Shown here one piece after another: positions 17,361-25,500 of a DNA stretch of 34,831 nt (position 1 is the first letter of the stretch; each line of letters begins with the position of its first letter). This DNA is from an uncultured Flammeovirgaceae bacterium (GTDB lineage Bacteria > Bacteroidota > Bacteroidia > Cytophagales > Cyclobacteriaceae), in the NCBI GenBank assembly GCA_913050055.1, contig CAJXAT010000015.1:1-34831 (forward strand). The letters are read 5' to 3'. The notes beneath the pieces are model-generated. The model was not told the origin of the DNA and made no database searches. It was given only the letters and a program-made list of their open reading frames with translations. A program made the translations under genes and the position numbers.

Positions 17361-17969
17361 ATGAAATTAGATGATATCAACAATTTTATTGGGGACATAG
17401 ACCTGGAATTATTTGATCAACTACTCAAAGGTAGGTTTAATGATCGTCATCTTATCCTAGAAATTGGCTGTGGACAAGGAAGAAATATCATCCCTTTTTT
17501 AAACTTAAAAAAAACTATTTATGGTATCGATGTGGATGAAAAAAACGTAGCCCTCTGCAAAATTGTCGCAACCTCTTTGGGAGGAAATCCTGCTTTTTTT
17601 TCAAAAGCTCCTGCCAATATCCTGCCTTTTAAAAATGCTTTTTTTGATGCCATCATCAATTGTAGGGTCATGCATTTTGCCAAAAATACTCTTGAATTTC
17701 AACAGCAATGGGAAGAGCAGTTTCGGGTACTTAAAAAAGGTGGATTTCTCTACCTTAGTATGGATACTTCCATTCACAATGAAGAAATTGTGCAAAAAAC
17801 TGATGGCGATCGATCTTGGCTCAACGATCAATCGGAGCGGCTGTTGTTGACTGAAAAATTATTTGATTTAGTCCAATTACACACTGGATTTCGGTTTTTG
17901 GAACCTCTTAAAACCCTCCGATTTGACCAAGATCATGCACATGCCATCCTCTGTCTTCAAAAAAGGTGA
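17361..17969 (+). CDS. Class I SAM-dependent methyltransferase
   Basis: A 202-residue Rossmann-fold methyltransferase. Seen: LILEIGCGQGRNIIPFL (motif I, glycine loop for S-adenosylmethionine), YGIDVDEKNVAL (acidic residue binding the ribose), a PANILPFKNAFFDAIIN segment (motif II/III region), and VLKKGGFLYLSMDTS (motif after the third strand). The size and domain order fit small-molecule methyltransferases of the Methyltransf_11 type. The substrate cannot be read. It is on the same strand as, and 76 bp downstream of, the LD-carboxypeptidase gene. An open frame overlapping its end (17923-18120) is not supported as a gene. Confidence 0.86.
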   Translation: MKLDDINNFIGDIDLELFDQLLKGRFNDRHLILEIGCGQGRNIIPFLNLKKTIYGIDVDEKNVALCKIVATSLGGNPAFFSKAPANILPFKNAFFDAIINCRVMHFAKNTLEFQQQWEEQFRVLKKGGFLYLSMDTSIHNEEIVQKTDGDRSWLNDQSERLLLTEKLFDLVQLHTGFRFLEPLKTLRFDQDHAHAILCLQKR

Positions 17970-18280
17970 TCCAATTAAGGGAAGGACTTTTTCGATCAAT
18001 GACGAAATAATTACTGTTTTTAATGACTTAATATTATCCTTCATCAAAACCAATAACTCCACGATATCCAAAACTTACTTCACTACCACATTAAAACATA
18101 AATTCGATAATTTTATTTAAAAGGGTAACTTTCAACGAAAAAGACATGATCATTGTCATCTCCGAACATTAAGTATTGTTAACGGAGTCAAAAGATCACA
18201 AATCACTTCTGCGTTAATCTTTAAACTAAAAAGGCGTTAAGGAATTTAATCAATGATGAGGTCTCAAAAGCAAAAAACAT
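17970..18280. other. AT-rich intergenic region, no gene seen
   Basis: About 310 bases between the methyltransferase stop and a promoter-like element. I see no frame with homology, no tRNA cloverleaf and no strong hairpin with a T-tract. An open frame of 65 codons (17923-18120) mostly overlaps the methyltransferase end in another frame and has no ribosome-binding or composition support. Confidence 0.5.
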
Positions 18281-18288
18281 TACCTTTG
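18281..18288 (+). promoter_or_regulatory. Candidate Bacteroidota -7 promoter element
   Basis: TACCTTTG matches the TAnnTTTG consensus exactly. It lies 17 bases before the ATG (18306) of a 34-codon microprotein, giving a predicted leader of only about ten bases. No clear -33 element is seen. Confidence 0.4.
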
Positions 18289-18305
18289 ATAAAAATTATA
18301 AAACT

Positions 18306-18410
18306 ATGGCAATGTTAGGCGTTATCGGATTCTTATTTATTTTGGCAATCGTTTGTCCTTACATTCTTCCCAATGATAAGGTTAGCACTCATAAAAAAGA
18401 TCACGTATAA
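18306..18410 (+). CDS. Single-span membrane microprotein, 34 residues
   Basis: An ATG-started frame of 34 codons encoding MAMLGVIGFLFILAIVCPYI followed by a polar tail (LPNDKVSTHKKDHV). The first ~20 residues form one hydrophobic membrane segment and the rest a short basic tail, a normal architecture for a small membrane protein. A TAnnTTTG element sits 17 bp upstream. It is convergent with another microprotein gene 18 bp away. I do not recognise a family. The frame is short, so chance cannot be excluded; the hydrophobic composition and the promoter match are the support. Confidence 0.45.
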   Translation: MAMLGVIGFLFILAIVCPYILPNDKVSTHKKDHV

Positions 18411-18428
18411 TCATTTTCGAGGCTTTTT

Positions 18429-18563
18429 TTAAGCTTTCTTTTCCTTATCACTGACCTTTTTAGCATCGATCATCGACATCGCTACCACAGAAGCTAGAAA
18501 AATAACTACAATATTTACGAATAAATTGACGCCATCTGTGACCGCAGGATTTGTTAGTTCCAT
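18429..18563 (-). CDS. Single-span membrane microprotein, 44 residues
   Basis: Minus-strand frame from ATG at 18563 to TAA at 18429. The product begins MELTNPAVTDGVNLFVN, continues with a hydrophobic span IVVIFLASVVAMSMI (about residues 18-32) and ends in a charged tail DAKKVSDKEKKA. The sharp polar/hydrophobic/lysine-rich order is what a real one-span inner-membrane protein with a cytosolic basic tail shows. It starts 28 bp after the aminotransferase stop on the same strand and could be on its transcript. It converges on the 34-residue microprotein. No family is recognised. Confidence 0.55.
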   Translation of the reverse strand: MELTNPAVTDGVNLFVNIVVIFLASVVAMSMIDAKKVSDKEKKA

Positions 18564-18591
18564 AATTTTTTAATTTTGTTGTAAATATAAA

Positions 18592-19734
18592 TCAAATAAT
18601 TGCTTCTTTTAACGCACTTACCAATCTTTGAACATCTTTTTGATCATTATAAACATTCGGTGAGATTCGGAGGGCTTGATCACGAACTGAAATCTTCACT
18701 CGATGTTTAAAAAGCGCTTGTTCTATTCGTTCCATCGTTGTGTTTTCATTAAAATAAACGCCAAATAAATGGCTCGCCCTTCCTTCCGAAGCCTCAACGG
18801 TATATCCTTCTGAGCGTAAGATATCGATGGCCTCATGACACAGGACCTCACAATACTTTTGTATCCCCAGAGGCGTCCATTTTAATAATTGTTTAATGGC
18901 TGCGATGAGCATGGGCACCAAGATAAAATTGCTGTGTTCCCCCACTTCATATCTTTGTGCTCCTGGTAAAAAATTATCCTGATAATGGGTAAGTCCAGAA
19001 AATTGATACGCCCCTTGCCTATTTATCCAGTTATTTTCAATGGGCCTGCCTTGATCAAACATTTCCCCATAATAAGCCATCCCTATTGAATAAGGTCCCA
19101 TCAGCCACTTGTAGCCGGCTACCACCAACGCATCGGGCTGCACTTCTTGCACGTCAAAAGGCAATGCGCCAATCGACTGGGTACCGTCTATGATCAATGC
19201 CGCTCCCACCGCTCTGGTTTTCTGACGAATCGAAGTCAGATCATACTTGATGCCATTGACCCAATGAACTTGCCCTATGGAGACAGCTGCCGTTTGATCA
19301 TCAATGGCTGTAAGAATGTGTTCATTCCAAGCCGCGCACTGGTTCTTTGCCTCCGTGGGCGCTGCCACAAACTTAAGCTGATAATGGGGATTGGCAGACC
19401 ATGGATACACATTACTCGGGAATTGACCTGCTGCCAGAACGATATTCCCTTTTTTCTTTTCCAAGTTTTGCACCACATTTTCAATCCCATAAGACACCGA
19501 TGGAATAATGACGTGTCTTGTTGACTCTGGACTATTAATCAGCTGACCAAACAGGTTTCTAAGGACCTCTGTTTCCTTAAAAAAATCTGAGGGTACGACA
19601 TGAAAAGGTTTTCTTTTTTTAATCATGCCTTTAATCCCCGCCTTTTCTACTTTTTTCAGCAGAGGAGACATGTAGGCCCCATTCAAATAACTGATCTTTC
19701 GTTGTAAGGAAAATTTATTGCGTTGACATTTCAT
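18592..19734 (-). CDS. Class V aminotransferase (PLP-dependent, fold type I)
   Basis: A 380-residue enzyme of the class V family, which includes cysteine desulfurases, kynureninase-like and isopenicillin-N-epimerase-like proteins. Seen: the start YLNGAYMSPL, common in the epimerase-like branch; IIDGTQSIGALPFDV with the PLP-contacting D183 and the following S/T-Q-S-x-G motif; and VVAGYKWLMGPYSIGM with the Schiff-base lysine K209. The cysteine-desulfurase active-site loop is not evident, so a desulfurase role is unlikely. The substrate is unknown. The upstream 218-bp gap (19735-19952) separates it from the lipoprotein gene on the same strand, so it has its own promoter or is weakly coupled. The 44-residue microprotein gene follows by 28 bp. 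Confidence 0.88.
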   Translation of the reverse strand: MKCQRNKFSLQRKISYLNGAYMSPLLKKVEKAGIKGMIKKRKPFHVVPSDFFKETEVLRNLFGQLINSPESTRHVIIPSVSYGIENVVQNLEKKKGNIVLAAGQFPSNVYPWSANPHYQLKFVAAPTEAKNQCAAWNEHILTAIDDQTAAVSIGQVHWVNGIKYDLTSIRQKTRAVGAALIIDGTQSIGALPFDVQEVQPDALVVAGYKWLMGPYSIGMAYYGEMFDQGRPIENNWINRQGAYQFSGLTHYQDNFLPGAQRYEVGEHSNFILVPMLIAAIKQLLKWTPLGIQKYCEVLCHEAIDILRSEGYTVEASEGRASHLFGVYFNENTTMERIEQALFKHRVKISVRDQALRISPNVYNDQKDVQRLVSALKEAII

Positions 19735-19952
19735 AACCTAAATTATTTATGGAAGATAAGGTCTTTAAAGATTAATCAAGATAAAATTAGAAAATTAAAG
19801 GGCCTTTTGACGCGCTCTAGCTAAATAACTGTCTTGTTATGGCAAGGGCCATCATAATTTCTTCCCTTTTTTCATAACCTCGCGATAGTCTTTAAAAAAA
19901 GGTCAAGATTACCGCATAACAGCAGGCTAAGAGGTCATAAGCTATTATAGAT

Positions 19953-21347
19953 TTACTGATTTTGTTTTTCATAGGCACCTAAATCTGGGTGCTCATCACG
20001 TGCCCGACCCAGGAGATCATCCCAGACAGGACTGTTTTGACCAAGATCAACGGCTACAGATCCACTGTCTAATTCATAATTGTAATTTTCAGTATCTTGG
20101 AAGAGGGAAATGAGCGAATCAAAAAAAATATAGTTATCGTTAAGTGCCGTATTTGAATGAATGAGATTGTGATGAATAGATGACAACCAACCGGACTGTT
20201 CATCATCAGACAACCAGAGGTCGTTATCACTTAGCCCCCAAACAATACTGTTGTACAGGGTCAAATACAAATGATTCCTTATTTTACTTCCGTCAGAAAG
20301 AATAAGACTATTGGTAAAAATAGTAGCAGGATCCGAAGTATAAAATGAGTTGGGTGTATTGACAAAAGTGCAATGGGTATAGTGATAAAAGCCCCCTGCT
20401 GCATTAATGACATTACTCGACCCACTATTCATTATCAACAGATTTTCTCCGACTACGTCACTGCTATAGGCTGCTAGTCCTGCTCGAGAACTGTGTCTGA
20501 TAATGCTGTGCTTTAATGTTAAGTCGGCCAAGGTATCCTCATCTGGATTGCCAATGGTTATACCTGTGATCGCATTTTCTATAATCGTATAGTCCAACAA
20601 ATTGTTTTGACTTCCAATGAGAAAATGAAGGCCCGGCCATTGGCCCGGGGCAATGCGATAATCAATGTCCCATCGCGAATTTCTAAAGGTAATAGGATGG
20701 CTCGAATCGCCTACAGCTATGAGTTGACCAGCCACCAGAAGTGGGGCATTGGCATCAAAAAGGAGGGTAGCGCCCGCTTCTAAGGTCAACGAGCATCCTG
20801 CATCAATCAATACACTGTCATAGAATACATAGGGTCGGTCAGCGGTAAAAGTCATATCGCACAAGATTTCATTACCCATATAAATAGCATCTTGTCCCCA
20901 TGCGATCAATAAAGTCTGTTGGGAATTTCCATTCCAATATGTCGTGATGATATCTTTAATTAAATAAGGGTCGTCGAGGTCTTGCTTATTCACTGTCAAC
21001 TTTACTAAAATCAAGAGGCTATCTTTACCCATAAGTAAGAGGTCCTCAGCATGGTTTTCTTCGGCACCATTGATGATCAATTCGTACTCAGTACCTGCGC
21101 TTAAGGAAATCTCAGAAATACTGATCGCCTCGGTATTGGGATTGTAAATTCTCAATCGTTTGGTAACGCTCAATCGATCGGTAAGTAACGTGTCGAAAAG
21201 TAACGTATCTGTACTGAATGATAAGTTGATATTGGCCTGAGTAGCGGGTGCCTCGTCTTGATCATCACAGGAGAGTAGGGCGGCCAGAGCACAAAGGCCA
21301 ACAATTAGTATCCCTTTAAAAAACGCTTGAACTAAGTAAGTCGTCAT
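19953..21347 (-). CDS. Lipoprotein with right-handed beta-helix domain
   Basis: A 464-residue predicted lipoprotein. Its N-terminus (residues 1-27) has a hydrophobic stretch ending LLSC with lipid-acceptor C27, followed by D-D. Residues ~40-150 form a beta-sandwich-like domain (SVTKRLRIYNPNTEAISISEISL, resembling an Ig/ASPM-like strand order). Residues ~160-460 have repeated short strands with Asn/Asp/Ser turns (LTLEAGATLLFDANAPLLVAG, NLLDYTIIENA, LTLKHSIIRHSSRAG) and end LGAYEKQ. This matches the right-handed parallel beta-helix and choice-of-anchor proteins common in Bacteroidota. The ligand is unknown; polysaccharide binding or lysis is typical but no catalytic residues are recognised. It begins 2 bp after prfA on the same strand, so it is probably co-transcribed. 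Confidence 0.85.
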   Translation of the reverse strand: MTTYLVQAFFKGILIVGLCALAALLSCDDQDEAPATQANINLSFSTDTLLFDTLLTDRLSVTKRLRIYNPNTEAISISEISLSAGTEYELIINGAEENHAEDLLLMGKDSLLILVKLTVNKQDLDDPYLIKDIITTYWNGNSQQTLLIAWGQDAIYMGNEILCDMTFTADRPYVFYDSVLIDAGCSLTLEAGATLLFDANAPLLVAGQLIAVGDSSHPITFRNSRWDIDYRIAPGQWPGLHFLIGSQNNLLDYTIIENAITGITIGNPDEDTLADLTLKHSIIRHSSRAGLAAYSSDVVGENLLIMNSGSSNVINAAGGFYHYTHCTFVNTPNSFYTSDPATIFTNSLILSDGSKIRNHLYLTLYNSIVWGLSDNDLWLSDDEQSGWLSSIHHNLIHSNTALNDNYIFFDSLISLFQDTENYNYELDSGSVAVDLGQNSPVWDDLLGRARDEHPDLGAYEKQNQ

Positions 21348-21349
21348 GG

Positions 21350-22417
21350 TTAGGCTTCGTCCTTGAGTCTTTCAGAGTTTTCTGCAATGCGCAGTCGATC
21401 TATAAAATCTTGAATATCCCCCGACAGAATGTTGGGTAAGTTGTATACCGTATGACCGATACGGTGATCGGTTACACGCCCTTGTGGAAAATTATAGGTT
21501 CTAATTTTGTCTGAACGATCCCCGCTACCAACCATAGTTTTGCGTTCTGAACTGATTTTATCATTGTGCTTTTTAAGCTCTTTTTCATAGATTCGTGATC
21601 GCAGGACTTTCATAGCTTTGTCGTAATTGGCGTGTTGCGAGCGCCCATCTTGACATTCAACAACCGTATTTGAAGGGAAGTGTGTCAGCCGGACAGCAGA
21701 TTCTGTTTTGTTGATGTGCTGCCCCCCAGCTCCAGAGGCACGAAAGGTATCTTTTCGAATATCTCCCATGTTTAAGTCAATATCTACATCTTCCACTTCT
21801 GGAAGTACTGCTACGGTAGCTGCTGAGGTGTGTACGCGGCCTTGGGATTCGGTGCTGGGAACCCTTTGAACGCGATGGGCCCCTGATTCAAACTTTAATT
21901 TGCCATAGACTTCTTGGCCCTCAATTGTACAAATAATTTCTTTGAATCCACCCGCCGTTCCTTCACTGAAGCTAATGGGTTCTAATTTCCATTTTTGATC
22001 ATCCGCAAACTGCCGATACATTTTGAAAAGATCCCCGGCAAAAAGAGAAGCTTCATCTCCTCCTGTACCGGCACGTATTTCCAAAATAACATTTTTGTTA
22101 TCGTCTGGATCTTGGGGAATCAAAAGAATTTTCAGCACCTCATTAAGGCTCTCAATTTGCTGTTCTAGAACATCAATTTCCGCCTTAGCAAGGGTGCGAA
22201 ATTCTTCATCTTTTTCTGTAGAAAGGAGGGCCTTAGTATTTTCAAGATTTTCTAAAGCAAGCAAATAAGCATCTGCCTTAACAACAATTTTTTCCAATGA
22301 CCGGTATTCTTGATTGAGTTTGGCATACGCTTTCATGTCAGAGATGGCGTCGGGCTGAACAATAAGCAGTTCAATTTCTTCAAATCTGCGTTTAATAGAC
22401 GTCAGTTTTTCAATCAT
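21350..22417 (-). CDS. prfA: Peptide chain release factor 1
   Basis: RF1 recognises UAA and UAG stop codons and triggers peptide release. The 355-residue product contains the codon-reading tripeptide P-S-T (187-189) within HRVQRVPSTESQGRVHTSAA, at the position of E. coli PAT. It also has the peptidyl-tRNA hydrolysis GGQ (231-233) in RASGAGGQHINKTESAVRL, the site normally N5-methylated on Gln. The N-terminal coiled-coil-like domain (1-~100) and the RAGTGGDEASLFAGDL segment are typical. Length is normal (RF1 about 360). It lies 101 bp downstream of the giant adhesin stop on the same strand and is followed by the beta-helix lipoprotein gene 2 bp later. No prmC methyltransferase gene is adjacent. 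Confidence 0.97.
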   Translation of the reverse strand: MIEKLTSIKRRFEEIELLIVQPDAISDMKAYAKLNQEYRSLEKIVVKADAYLLALENLENTKALLSTEKDEEFRTLAKAEIDVLEQQIESLNEVLKILLIPQDPDDNKNVILEIRAGTGGDEASLFAGDLFKMYRQFADDQKWKLEPISFSEGTAGGFKEIICTIEGQEVYGKLKFESGAHRVQRVPSTESQGRVHTSAATVAVLPEVEDVDIDLNMGDIRKDTFRASGAGGQHINKTESAVRLTHFPSNTVVECQDGRSQHANYDKAMKVLRSRIYEKELKKHNDKISSERKTMVGSGDRSDKIRTYNFPQGRVTDHRIGHTVYNLPNILSGDIQDFIDRLRIAENSERLKDEA

Positions 22418-22469
22418 TATTCCAATTTATCGTATCAAAATAGTATTTTATTTTTGAAGGAGGGGTCTT

Positions 22470-22489
22470 TTTCAAGAAAAATCTTGAAA
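22470..22489 (-). terminator. Possible hairpin between the giant gene and prfA
   Basis: A perfect 8-bp inverted repeat (TTTCAAGA / TCTTGAAA) with a 4-base loop lies about 30 bases past the giant gene stop. It lacks the T-tract that would follow a rho-independent terminator on this strand, and the stem is AT-rich. It may end or process the 12-kb transcript, or mean nothing. Confidence 0.25.
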
Positions 22490-22518
22490 CAAAAAATCAT
22501 AAATTTTCATTGATCACA

Positions 22519-25500
22519 TTAGCGCAATAAGGATAAGCGTCCTCTTTCTGTGCGCGCAACCCCAGACTCTGCGACATATTCAATAACATACAAATAAGAG
22601 TCTTGTGGTAAAGGTACCTCTTTAAGATCCCCTTTCCATTCGGCATCCAGCTCATTTGATTGATAAACAAGGGCACCATATTTATTATATATTTGAATAG
22701 TAGTTTGAATGATGTTTTCGTGACTGGGTTTAAAAACATCATTAAGACCATCATTGTTTGGCGTAAAAGCACTAGGCATCATTAATTTGAAGCCTTTTTC
22801 GATGATGAGTGTATCCATTTTTAAGGCCTCACAACCCACCTCATTAGTAATTTTTAAAGTAATAGGATAAACTCCAGGAGCCCTGTAAATGAACTCAGTA
22901 TTTTGCCCTTCAACGGCCGCACCATTGCCGAGCTCCCAAAACCAAGAAGTAATATTTCTTGCCGATGAAGAGTCATTAAATGAAATGGGCCAGTCAATGT
23001 AAGGATTGGTATAGCTTAGGTCGAAGTCTGCGATGAGTTCATATTCGGTAAACAATGTAATTACCGTATCGGTACTACAATTATTGTTATCAGTAACGGT
23101 AACAATATGTGCTCCATCAGCCAATTCATTAAAGTAAGGGGTATTTCCAAGAGTGCCACTGTCAATATGGTATTGATAAGGAACGGTTCCTCCAAGGGCT
23201 TCCGTCAAAATGGCCCCTGTATAGGCGCCTGTACAGAGCGTATTTTCAACAGATAAAACATTGAGTAAAAGGGAATCAGGAGTAAGGATTTCTAATATCC
23301 CTGAGCTTTTCACACAAGCAAGGGAATCGGTGACAATTAATTCATAATTGTCCGCGATAAGTGAATCTATGTCTTGCGAAGTCGCATAATCTACTCCATC
23401 TTTAAGCCATTGATAACTGTAATTAGGGGTGCCTCCCGTTACCTCGATAGTGATCCCTGCATCTATTGTTGAATTACATGAGTTGCTTGTGACGACGGGG
23501 CTGATTGAAATTGGATCTGGGCCATTGAGACTCACAGGAAAGTTTTTTGAACACCCTCCATCATCGGTGACTTTGACTAAATAATTACCTGCCAAGATAT
23601 TGCTCAGAACACTATCATTATTGCCTATTTTATTTATTGGGTTTTGCCAATCATAGTCAAAGTCTCCCCAACCTCCCAAAGCAGAAACGGTGAGGGATCC
23701 TGTGGAATCTCCAAAACAAGAGGGTGAGGCAGGGTCAAAAACAGCATTGATAGGGGGAGGATTTACCAAAGTAAAAGAATCACTTTTGCTACAACCAAAA
23801 TTATCTGTTGCCGTAAAAACATAAGTAGCTGATGAAAGGTTAGAAAGGTCTCGAACATCTTCGGCCAACAACACCCCGTTTTTATTCCAGAAGTAAGTAA
23901 AGTCAGTAGAGGTTCCCAGGACTTCTAAGGAAATGAATATTTGACCATTACTTCCATTAAGACAAGAAATTTCATCAATGTCTCCATTGATATTAAATGG
24001 GTTATTTGGTTCTGTAATTTCAAAAGATAACGTGTCTGAAATACAATCGAAAGCGTCTGTAACCGTAACATCATAGACGCCAATAGCAAGATCTTCAATA
24101 TCTTTGGAAGTACTGAAGGTCGAATCTGCCTGAGACCATGAGTACGAATAAGGAGATTGACCATTCACGACATTAAAGTCAATACTTCCCGTACCAAGCC
24201 CTTGGCAGAGGATGTGCTCGATAATCGTTTTTTCCGTATCAATAGCCATATTTGCGGGGTTTTCTACTATAAATACACTGTCCTTTTCACATCCTCTTGC
24301 ATCTCTAACCAGAATATTATAATTTCCACTTACTAGTGAATCTACGAAGAGAACATCGTTAGCCACGTAAGATCCTGCCAAAGACCATTCTGAGCTAGGG
24401 TATGCATCTGCTCCTCCTGTGGGGTTAAGGGTAATGGAAGCCGTATTTGAATTATAACACAATAAAGGATCAATTATAGGATTAAGAACGATGTCATTGG
24501 GTTGACTCAGACCAACTGAGTCTGTTTTGGTACAACCAAAGACGTCCGTTACTACAACCGTATAATTGTTCACCTCTAATCCGGAAATAGTTTCACGTAC
24601 ACTATTAAATAGACTCCCTTCTTTATACCAACGAATTGAGTAATCATCGGGATGGGATCCGGTATCAATAATATCCAGCTCCACAATTCCATCTTTAGAT
24701 TTATAGCAGGTCAAATCGGTCGTTGTAAAACCAATATCAAATGTCGTTGTTGGCCCCCCAACGGTAATGGATTCGACCAGTGGGGTACAACCTGCAAAAT
24801 CTGTTACAGTCAATATATAATTGTCACTCAACAAATTCGAGAGGGTGTCTGTATTTCCAAAACCACTCCCACCTAATGACCAATTGTAGTCATAGGGAGC
24901 CGTCCCGCCCGAGGCCTGCACACTTATCGCTCCTAGGTTACCTCCAAGGCATATATTATCTTCTTTGGTGTAAAAAAGTGAGAGGGGTTCTGGCATGGTA
25001 ACTTCAAAACTTTTCTCTATCTCACAACCTTGCTCATCGGTCACCTTCACTTTGTAAAGGCCACTGGCTAAAGTGGGCAAAGCAGTATCGGTCCAAGCAC
25101 TGTCAGCAGGGTCGAAAATTACTTCATTTTTGAACCACTCATAGCTATAATTTGCAGTGTTTCCGCCTGATACATTCAGGCCAATGGCTGCATCGTTAAT
25201 TTGAGAACAGCTGTTATTGAGGTTAGTTGCCGCTGTAGAAGTGAGGTCCATTATCGGATATTCTAGTATGGTATAGGTTTGGTTTTTGATGCAGCCATTA
25301 AAATCAGTAATTTGAAAAGTGTATAATCCAGGATTTAGGTCGTAAATATGTTTTTCTCCAGCTAATTGCAGTGAGTCTGCATCGCTTGCTCCGGCATACC
25401 AGGCATAGTCAAACTCGGTAGGATGCCCGTTATCCACATTTATCTGAACCTCTATATAACCATCAGCAGCTCCATTACAAGAAATGTTAGATTGTATCGT

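Noticed and set aside
17923-18120. 65-codon plus-strand frame after the methyltransferase
   Set aside because: It starts inside the methyltransferase in another frame, has no domain or membrane pattern, and no promoter or ribosome-binding support.
18420-18436. Bidirectional terminator between the microproteins
   Set aside because: GCTT...AAGC gives a stem of only four pairs; a T-run is present but the hairpin is too weak to support.
18592-19734. Cysteine desulfurase (SufS/IscS)
   Set aside because: The PLP lysine motif fits class V, but no catalytic cysteine loop and no suf/isc genes are seen nearby.
22470-22489. Rho-independent terminator after the giant gene
   Set aside because: Listed only as a weak feature: the stem is AT-rich and is not followed by a T-tract in the direction of transcription.
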